A stretch of 64,000 nucleotides of DNA, taken from the NCBI GenBank assembly GCA_944588485.1, contig OX155893.1, forward strand, positions 43,920,616 to 43,984,615, given 5' to 3'. The position numbers and the translations under genes are program-made. Under the pieces are notes generated by a model. It ran no database searches. It was given only the letters and a program-made list of their open reading frames with translations, and was not told the DNA's origin. The DNA comes from Phosphuga atrata. Its lineage: Eukaryota; Arthropoda; Insecta; Coleoptera; Silphidae. This document shows, in pieces, positions 55,841 through 64,000 of the stretch. Positions within the stretch are counted from its first letter, which is position 1, and each line of letters starts with the position of its first letter.

Positions 55841-56480
55841 TAGTACATACATAGCTCTAGTCAGTACTAGAGTCAGTACTCAAGCTTATACAATATTTTA
55901 CAACCCTAAAGACTAGACCAGCGGTTCTTAACCGGTGGGTCGCCTTGGTTTTTTAGGAGTCGCCTCGGCTTTTTTGGAGGGTATTAAAACGTTAATCATT
56001 TATTTATATTTGGCAACACGCGACATATGCGACGTAATCAATGGGCGGACGGCGCCCGCACCTCTCCTTATGCCTGGTGAAATTCGATTGTGGCACACTA
56101 GTCGGGTATAGTCGAGTCTATATAAGCGATTGCGACAATCCATTGCCTCTTGAGAATAGTTGCTAAGAAAGAAAAAATCTCTGTAGTAAGCAACGAACAG
56201 AGCTTACATATATACAGATAAATTGTCGCTCTCAGTAAACTTGTTACATAGTGTTGTTGCAATATCATTTTTGTCGTATATATAATAGTATATGAATGGT
56301 TTGTTGCTAGTTAGTGTCTTGTTTGATCCGTTACAATATTATTGATAGGGTAGGTTAGGTTAGCCCGTCACAATTTGTCTACGATAGGCACGCCTAGAAG
56401 CATTATTTGCCGTTTGGGTAAGATATAAAATAATTTAATTCCAATTTTCACAGGTATATTATTTTCCAGATATCAACGCT

Positions 56481-58872
56481 ATGTCGAAAAATGACAATAT
56501 TTTGGATTTTCTAGAACCATTTAAAATTGTTATTACTAACGGCATAAAGAAGTGTTCATTTTATGAAACCCTCAAAGCTCAAGAAACAAAGCATTCTGAA
56601 CATATTACAAAAGACTTGCCTTTTTTAAACGACTAGAAAAAACAAAAGTTGGATTTTACTGGGACCTCTACAACAAAGCCAAGCTATAGTTAAGGCATCA
56701 TACGAAATTGTTCTTTAAGCTGAAAAAAATAAAAAGCAGCCTCATACAATTGCAAAAAGCCGCATCAAACAATGTTTATTAAAGTCAGATAAGCTAGTAC
56801 TTGGAGAAGCGAGTGAGATTTAACTGCGTAATATATCCTTGTCCTAAAATACAATTAAGAGACGCATTTCATCATGTCCTTAGATGTGACGGAACAAATT
56901 TTATCCGTAAAATACATCACTTGTCTTTTCCTTTCAACTCGAATTAACCGATGTTAGTTCATATTCCCAATTACTCGTTTTCGTGAGATATATTCACTTG
57001 GAAGACATCAAAGAAGAGTTTCTGTTTCGTAGAGCACTAAAAACTGCTACGAAAGGTGAACATATCATGGAAATGATAAGTTCATTGTTTGAAAGATATG
57101 GCTTACAATGGAAAAAATTGTGTGGACTGTGTACCGATGGAGCACCAGCCATGCTTGCATCTGGGTCGGGCTTTCAGTCATAAGTTAAAGAGATTGCACC
57201 CCTAGCAAAGGGATTACACTGCAGTATTCACCGATTTGCCCTTGCTACCAAGTCTTCCAAAGCCTTTGCAAGAAGTAGGGGAGAACAGGGTAATGGGAGC
57301 CTACTAAGTGAAAATTTTGATAAAAACCACATTTGTTAACATTCTTATAATTTTTAATTAGGAACTCTTACTTTGGTTATTAAAGCATATTTTAATCACA
57401 GGTATAATGAATTCCAGTAATTTATTAAGATGCAATGACGCATTTTACAGAAAAAAGTCAGTCTCTCCCATTACATTGAAAATGGGAGCCATAATATTTA
57501 CTCTTTCCCGAAAATTTAACTAAACTTACTTTACGAGGAATCTAATATAAAAAGAAGATATATGTATCTAAAATGACATGAAAATATATTGTGAAAGTTC
57601 ATGGGGTAATGGGAGCTATATCGGGTAGTGGCAGCCATGCTAGGCTACCAATACCCGCTGACCATTTTGAAAAGTAATAACATAAATATATAATTCTGCT
57701 TTAAATCGCAATTTAACCAATTTGACTTGTTAGTAAATGAATCTAGGGATGTAATAAGCATAAACATAATAAAATAAGAATATAACTTCATGCTTATCTT
57801 GGCGCTAACAATCGGCAGTTTTTTATAAGCGTGGACGAAAAACATACAACCGTCCCTCGTGACTTAACGCAGAGGCGCTAACAGATCGTGCGCGTCAGGC
57901 GAAGTTTCTCGATGGTTGACGGAAGCGGCCGAGTGTATACGATTGTGCTAATGTGCATATTTTCCGTTCAATCACCATCGCTCCCATTACCCGACCGCTC
58001 TCATGACAATTGTCAATTACATAAAATATAGTGCATTCAATACTCGTCTGTACAAAGACTGCAAAAGCATGAACTCTGATAACGAAGTTTTCCTTTTCTA
58101 CACTGCTGTCCAAAAGTAAATATTGTTGGCCGAGTTTTTGAATTGGAAAACGAAATAAATCAGTTCTTAGATCTAAAAGAAAAACATGCATTTTTGGCAC
58201 ACTTTAGTGATGAGACCTTGATTCAAAGAGTCGTTTATTTATCTGATATATTATAGCAGCTAAAAAGGCTAAATTTAAAACTGCAGGGTAAACAAAAGCA
58301 TATTATTCAATTCAGAGATAATACAGGGGTTTGTATTAAAACTGCAAAACTGGCGCCGTGTTTGAACATCCTTGCACTAAGACTGAAGAATCGGAGACGG
58401 GAATTGTAGAAAATCTAAGAGAGGACATTAATAAGGACCTTGAAGCTCTTGAATCTGAAATTCAACGGTATTTTCCGTAGTTTTCTGAACAAGAAGGTAC
58501 ATTCGTTCGAAACTCATTCGTGCATCTTTGGATGTTATCGACATTCCTGATGAAGTTCAGGATGAATTATTGGAACTACCAAATAATTCTTCAGCACGTG
58601 ACATCTTGGCGCAAATCGTTACTTCAATTTTGGTGTGCTATGCGTCATTCGTATCCTAAAGTTTCTCCATGATTTCCTTTCAAATATTAGTGCCATCTGC
58701 TTTTATTTACCTCAGCGAATCTGGATTTTCAACTCCTCTGCAGATCAAGACAAAATCCAGGAATAAGCTGGATGTTCAAGGTGACATGAGATTGTCCTTG
58801 GCAAAAACTCAAAGAAGAATTATAACGCTTCTTAAGCTTCTATGCAGGCTCAAACATCGCAATAATCATTAA
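56481..58872 (+). pseudogene. hAT transposase relic (ZBED5/SCAN-like family)
   Basis: Segments in order: QSQAIVKASYEIVL and KKQPHTIAKSRIKQCLLKSD (about 56670-56800), YIHLEDIKEEFLFRRALKTA and GLQWKKLCGLCTDGAPAMLA (56983-57183; the CTDGA block carries a catalytic aspartate), and HCSIHRFALATK. After the insert come IVNYIKYSAFNTRLYKDCK, VFELENEINQFLDL and LQGKQKHIIQFRD (58010-58330), then the hATC region AFIYLSESGFSTPLQIKTKS and RNKLDVQGDMRLSLAKT (58669-58872). The order matches hAT transposases of the ZBED5 type. Frameshifts and stops throughout. Confidence 0.85.
57275..58004. mobile_element. MITE-like insertion with GGTAATGGGAGC ends
   Basis: The transposase reading breaks after KPLQEV at about 57275 and resumes with MTIVNYIK at 58005. 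The inserted DNA starts GGGGAGAACAGGGTAATGGG, and its right end read inward is GAGAGCGGTCGGGTAATGGG, giving inverted ends of about 22 bases. Further GGGAGC words occur inside (57485, 57613 and 57630). No coding frame and no convincing duplication, so the superfamily is not assigned. Confidence 0.6.
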
Positions 58873-58919
58873 TACTCAATAAAAAATATCAAATTCAATT
58901 TTTTTTTTAAATTTATTTA

Positions 58920-59200
58920 TTTACCTTTTGAGATATAAACAATCTATAGGTTCAGTCACAAAAATACATAAAATACAATAAAAATTTACAATCTAAAAAA
59001 TTTGACAATGCCAATAAAAAGATACAAATTAATAATTTTAAAATTACAATTAAAAATTTTACAATTTAAAACAAAATTTACAAAGACAATAAGTGCATAA
59101 CCAAATTAATGATTTTCATAATTACATTTTAAAATTGACAATGACAATAAATACGTACAAATTAATGATTAAAATTACAATTTTAAAAAATTGACAACGA
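58920..59200 (-). repeat. AT-rich 3' UTR with about 60-bp degenerate tandem repeats
   Basis: About four copies of a unit containing AATTGACAATGACAATAAAT and ACAAATTAATGATTAAAATT, within the 3' UTR of the LINE. Confidence 0.7.
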
Positions 59201-61990
59201 CAATAAATACATAATAAAGAACAAATACATAACAAATAAAGAATTCATTGATGTTATAAAAAGGCGTTTGTAGCAATAGCAACTGTTTGACCTTACTTCT
59301 GAATTTCTTATAAGAAGTTTCATCTCGGAGAACCTTTGGTAGTTTATTAAATAGTTTTATTCTTTGGTTTTCCAGTCCTTTGTCGCATAGGGTTAAATTT
59401 GATTTTGGGGCGTATAGATTTTTTTCCTCTCGTGTTATAATTGTGATTGCCCGCATGTTTATGGCGAGTTCCTTTCACCTTATGAATATATGCTGTTCTT
59501 TCTAGAATATACAGGCTGACTACTGTGAATATTCCTATGTTCTAAAAGTGATTTCTGCAGGAATCAGTAATTTTTAACCCTAGTATGTTTCTCAGAATTC
59601 TCTTTTGTGGAATAAGTATTATTTCTATCTGAGAAGAAGCGCCCCATAAGATTATTCCATATGACAGAATACTTCGAACCTCAGCAAAATACCAGATCTT
59701 CCTTAGTCAGGATTTTGGATAGGTACTTGATTAAAAATGCCTTCTTGTGAAGTATAGTATTGATATGTTGTATCTGGTTGGTCCATTTTAAATGTTCCTC
59801 CAGATATACCCCTAGGAATTTTGTATATTTTGCTCTTTTCAGCTGATGAGTTTGTATTGTTAGGTTAATATTGTCGACATAGACACTTCTTGCCGATTGA
59901 AAAATAACATTTTCTGTTTTGATTTGATTGAAATGTAGCTTATTTGCTGTAAAACATTCATTAACCTTTTCTAATACTCGCTTGGCTTCCTCAACATAAT
60001 TCTGAAAGTCTTTTCCAGGTACAATAAAGCTAGTGTCATCTGCATATAGAGTGCAATGACACCCTCTTATGTATTTAACTAAATCCGCGGTATATAGCAG
60101 AAATAGGGTTGGAGCCAGTATACTTCCTTGGGGTATCCCTATGTGTGTACATACTGTCCTGGATTGTCCAGTTCTCTTTCCAATCCTTACCTATACAAAT
60201 TGCTTTCTGTTTTCTAAGTAGGATTGTATCCAGCGCCCCGCTTTTCCTCTGATCCAATAGTTGTCTAATTTGTTCAGGAGAATCATATGTGATACACAAT
60301 CGAAGGCTTTTGTTAGATCACAAAATATTCCAATGGGATGATACCCTCTATCTACTTCCTCCAATATTTTGTTGTGAAAATCTACCAAGGCTGTTGAAGT
60401 AGATTTCCCTTTACAAAAACCGTGCTGCTGGGAAGGAATCAAATCATCTTTTCTATAAATGGGATTAGTCTGGATTGCATACAATATTCAAGAATTTTAG
60501 CTAAAACAGAGATAAGGTCAATCAGTCTATAGTTTTGGGCATCTGTGTTTGCTCCTTTTTTGTAGACTGGGAAAATTTTTGACATTTTCAGGATCTTTCC
60601 GGAAATTTCTCCTCAGCGATAGATGTATTTATTATCTAAGTTATAGGTGCTATGAGCTCATGCCTCAAATCTTTTATGCTGGTGCACGGGATTTCATCAG
60701 GACCAATTGTTGATTTGTTTTTTAATGTGGAGATTATTGATAGGACTTTCTGTAAAATCATTTAGGAATATGGATTTTGAATTAGACTTTATATGTTTGT
60801 TTGAGCTTCTTCATCATCATTTTGGATTATTTGTGAAGGTCCCGAAACTTTTAGCTTTTTTGATTGCTCATTAATAACATTCCAAATGACTCTTGATTTA
60901 TTCTTTGCTTTCATTATCTTATAGTTAAAATATTGTTGTTTTGCTACTGTAATTAATTTGTTATGTACCTTTTTTGTTTTAGATATAGGTTTTAGATATA
61001 GGTTTCTTAAAGCTGGGTGAGTTTTCTGTAGCAGGAACATATCTTTAAGATTAGCAGCCGAGAATTTTACTTCTTCTGCAACTCATCTGTTTCTATCTTC
61101 CTTGACTTTTATCACTGGAAAACTTGAAAAAAAGTGATATTGAAGTACCTTGATGAAGGAAACTGCCTTGCTGTTGCTGCTTGAATTGATAAAAACGTCC
61201 TCACATGTTTATTTGCGGATCTGGTTGGCAAAATGAATTTTGTTAGGAGTTGAGAAGCTTCTTATCAATTTGTATTTGTCTTCGGTTTCTATCTTGGTTA
61301 AACAGCTCAGTTTTAACATACGATGGTCCGACATGGCAGTGTCATCCACCGTAGTCTTTAATTTTAGTCCCGCAGTAGCAAATATGTTGTCTATTTGAGT
61401 TTTACTAGTGGATGTGATTCTGGTATGTTGTTTGTTGCGTATGTTGTATATATTCATCCCATAAGCTTCAAGTAAATTGGTAATATTATATTTTTCTTTA
61501 GAATTTATTTCAAAATTTATGTTGAAATCTCCAACTAGAATTATTTGTTTATTAATTTTACTACAACTCTGTAAAACACTGTCTAAGACTGTCAAGAATG
61601 CGACAGTGCAACCTAGTGGTGGCCTGTATATATTTAATATTAGCGTGCATGTATTATTAATTTGTCTCTATTCCATATATCTCCATAGTCTTCTCAATGG
61701 AGGCGTTTGCCATGTCTAATCTTTCGACAGAACCATTTTTAAGAACAGGCAGGCTAGCAAGTATAGCTACACCCCCACCTTTGAATTGGCTTCTACTAAA
61801 GTGGCAGACTAGCTGGTAATTATTTATGTGTACTGAAGTAATATTATCAAGTGTCAACCAGGTTTCAGCTAGACAAATGAAGAGCGGTTTTTCATGATAT
61901 TTCTATTTGGTCTAATTTGTTGCGCAGAGATTGTATATTCAGGAATAGTAATATATTTGTATTTACCTCATTAGCAATTATTTTCTTGTT
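59175..61990 (-). pseudogene. CR1/L2-like ORF2: endonuclease, reverse transcriptase and C-terminus
   Basis: Reading from 61990 on the minus strand: ILLFLNIQSLRNKLDQIE (endonuclease start), GGGVAILASLPVLKNGSVER, IILVGDFNINFEINSKEKYN, then TAGLKLKTTVDDTAMSDHRM (61209-61595). A linker (60789-61040) follows, then RT with QQHGFCKGKSTSTALVDF, CDLTKAFDCVSHM (60191-60484) and a catalytic YADD box at 60035-60046. The thumb has KFLGVYLEEHLKW, and the C-terminal tail runs to 59175. It is colinear with element D but has frameshifts and stops, including one near 60190 after the RT palm. Confidence 0.87.
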
Positions 61991-62159
61991 TTGGCTCGCT
62001 CCAAATGCAGGAAAAAACGATTTATGTAGGTATTTTGGGGCCATAGTTCCGGATTTGTTACCTCCTCTAATTTATCTAATGGCACCGATACTTTGAATGA
62101 CGCGTATACTTCCGGCTAGTTTGAAATCAGTTTTTTACAGAATACAGCTGGAAATTTTT

Positions 62160-62710
62160 TACCTCTAAGATAGTCACATATATCTTGTTCTATAATTTGC
62201 GGATCTAGTGTAGAAATATGTAGATGTGTATCTAGTTACGACCTTAAGTTCTTTGTTATCAGAGTTTGTGCCGATTATAACATCATTATTGCGTGTTCTT
62301 CTCCTATTTTTATTTTGAGTTTGCCAAACCTCATTGTTAGTTTTGTTTTGATTTGCTCACCAATTTTAGTTGGACCATTCCTTTGTTTATCTTTTCTTTG
62401 CACTGCGGGATTTGGCTTATCGCTCCGCGATAAGGATTTTTCGACGATGGGTTTAGCGACTATCTCCGCTGCCATTGTTTTCAACACTTTGATTTACAGA
62501 ATTTGACTGCGTGTTCTTAATTAAATGATTTAGGTTTTCATTTTCCGTTTTAAAATGTTTCACTTCTTCAGTCAAATCGGCGATCTGGTTTTTTAGTGGC
62601 TCCACTTCTTTTTTTATATGTCTAATAATCTCTGCAAAATCAGAACTATTCATATAATCAATGACCTGTTCATGTCACTTATCAGATGATCTTAGATCTC
62701 TTGGCATTTT
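62160..62710 (-). pseudogene. LINE ORF1 relic with a coiled-coil-like segment
   Basis: The minus strand reads SDFAEIIRHIKKEVEPLKNQ, then IADLTEEVKHFKTENENLNH (62453-62653), with hydrophobic residues at heptad spacing as in LINE ORF1 coiled coils. A later frame (62275-62487) is basic and includes KIGEQIKTKLTMRFGKLKIK; a following IIGTNSDNKELKVV block is typical of ORF1 proteins of this group. Frameshifted near 62480 and not functional. Confidence 0.65.
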
Positions 62711-62949
62711 TAAGATATATATTAATTAATTTCAGTGTTTACACGAATTATTGTCGCTTGGGTACTCTCGCGCACAACCACTTCGCTCGACGGTCGAGTC
62801 GAGAGTGTAGTATCATCACTATTGTTAAGTCCTAAAATATATATTATCAAATCTTTTATTTTTTATTTTATTGATTGACAAATATGAACATTTTTAAAAT
62901 ATTGAAAAGTGTTGCGATTAATAAGAGGTTGGGAATCACTGGGAATCAC

Positions 62950-64000
62950 TACACCGAACACTTTTATGTGAAGCTTAGCTTAATTACTGTGATAAATACA
63001 TATTTTTGTTTCCTTTGCAAGTTTTGTCTATATAGAACTAAATATAATAATTTTATTTAATAATTTCATCTAACTAGTCTGTCTGTCTTGTCTTGTTTGT
63101 CTTGTCTGTTTAGTCTTAATTGAATTAACAAATCTCGCTGACAATATGTGGTCTGTTTGTAGACAACAATATTCAACTTAATAAAATTATGTTTTTCTAA
63201 TTAATATTTCTCGTTAAAGTCTAAACTGCCTAGACTAACTAGACTAAAAGTCTAGTTTGTGAAAAAAAATAGTTCTATTAGTATTACAAATTAACCCTAA
63301 GTTAATTGGCTTGATTTTATCTGTTTTGCAACTTTTGCATTCTTAGAATTAAAATGATATTTTAATTGGTAGTTCAAGCCAAACCAGCTCCAAATTTCGA
63401 CAGCAAAAAAAAACGGCGGGAAAAGCATAAATATTGGCATTCGAGAAGCTTATGTTGCCCGAATTTAGTCCAGAGTCTATTAGTAATATTTAGTGTTTTA
63501 ATATGAAAATTATACAAGAATGTGAAATTAGTGCGAATTTCTTCGAACCGAATGTTCTTGTCCGTTTTGTAAACAACATTCTCGTTTAATAGCGAAAATA
63601 TCTTTCTTAAAAAATAATAGGTTTCTAAACAGATATGTTTATATTAAACTTATTATAATAGACATAGATATATGAAAGAAACAGTTAGAACTGCAGAAGG
63701 TTCATTAAAAATATATTATTTGGTTTAAAAATAAAGATCTATAAAGGGCACCCCCTCCTCTACACATATAAATTTGATTAAACAAGAATTATGTGCTCTT
63801 TATGTGTAAATTATGTGCCGCATTTACAATTTTTATGCTCGAAGCGTTCAAAGAAGAAATCTAATTTGACTGTAAACTAACCTAAGCTGACCTAATTTAT
63901 TGTCAAGCTAGAATAGATAATTATGTGCTCTTTATGTGCTTTTCAAACGAAATTCGCTAACTCAACCCCTTGTACGAAAAATTCACTCCGACCTGTATGA
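62950..64000. other. AT-rich right edge of the window, no gene seen
   Basis: A short reverse satellite patch lies at 63072-63118 (GTCTGTCTGTCTTGTCTTG), with a few diverged words near 63230-63250. The rest has no recognisable feature. Confidence 0.55.

Larger units (their letters stand above)
58895..62844 (-). mobile_element. Nearly full-length CR1/L2-like LINE on the minus strand (element G)
   Basis: Bounded by an exact 8-bp duplication TATCAAAT (58887-58894 and 62845-62852). The 3' end, at the left, is an AAAT-type tail. The 5' end, at 62844, is followed by a GC-richer 5' UTR (62755-62815) and the ORF1 region. It is about 3.95 kb long. The ORF order ORF1, endonuclease, RT, and the residues shared with element D place it in the same family. 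Confidence 0.85.
55919..62941 (+). mobile_element. hAT transposon (ZBED-type) with two internal insertions
   Basis: The left end reads CAGCGGTTCTTAACCGGTGG at 55919, and the right end, read inward from 62941, CAGTGATTCCCAACCTCTT. The two are similar over about 15 bases. An 8-bp duplication is not visible (GACTAGAC against GGAATCAC); the right flank contains a small duplication (GGGAATCACT twice) that may have replaced it. The transposase relic is interrupted at about 57275-58004 by a MITE-like sequence, and a LINE occupies 58895-62844. Confidence 0.82.

Noticed and set aside
56345..56370. TTAGG-like words (also near 52075), possible insect telomere repeats
   Set aside because: Only two or three partial units at each place; far too short and embedded in ordinary sequence.
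62755..62820. GC-rich GCTCGACGGTCGAGTCGAG stretch considered as a separate regulatory hairpin
   Set aside because: It lies in the 5' UTR of the minus-strand LINE and is best explained as part of that element's internal promoter region.

Overview
This window is eukaryotic and most likely comes from an arthropod, probably an insect. It is AT-rich, shows no bacterial operon structure, and contains a dense mixture of non-LTR retrotransposons (R1-like, RTE-like and CR1/L2-like), mariner, hAT, PIF/Harbinger, piggyBac-type MITEs and a Helitron. These families and their sequence style are typical of insect genomes. I found no convincing single-copy host gene, tRNA or rRNA. The order cannot be settled from the sequence alone.

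Layout. Bases 1-19142 are a satellite block built from a 9-bp monomer (ACTAGACAG) and a 14-bp derivative (the 9-mer plus GACAA). Four LINE copies interrupt it: a decayed CR1/L2-like copy (1-1848), an R1-type element that has lost its whole reverse transcriptase (2818-5974), a 5'-truncated RNase H-bearing element on the minus strand (9064-10817), and a CR1/L2-like copy with a long intact EN/RT frame (14158-16887). A fifth LINE on the minus strand (19143-23697) borders the array. A hAT MITE sits in its reverse transcriptase motif, and a PIF/Harbinger element sits inside that MITE. Decayed satellite and AT-rich sequence follow.

Bases 25792-34435 are a transposon nest: an outer hAT, an inner hAT with transposase relics, a Helitron, and an RTE-like LINE. 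Most of the boundaries can be read from duplicated target sites. Bases 34.4-44.9 kb hold a 116-bp tandem repeat, a piggyBac-like MITE, a mariner inserted into a 233-bp tandem repeat, and two R1-like elements, one of which carries an LTR-like insert with a recognisable promoter.

Bases 44954-46974 form a near-perfect inverted repeat (844-bp arms, 333-bp spacer) carrying a 15-bp minisatellite. A second, smaller palindrome lies at 55212-55840. The last part holds another R1-like copy, MITEs, and a ZBED-type hAT (55919-62941) into which a nearly full-length CR1/L2-like LINE has inserted.

How it fits together. The 'unique' DNA between elements is largely decayed satellite in both orientations, so the window looks like a heterochromatic satellite domain that has accumulated transposons. 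Intact genes are almost absent. The best-preserved coding sequence is the EN/RT frame at 14158-16776. All clade names are by motif recognition only, and no database search was possible.
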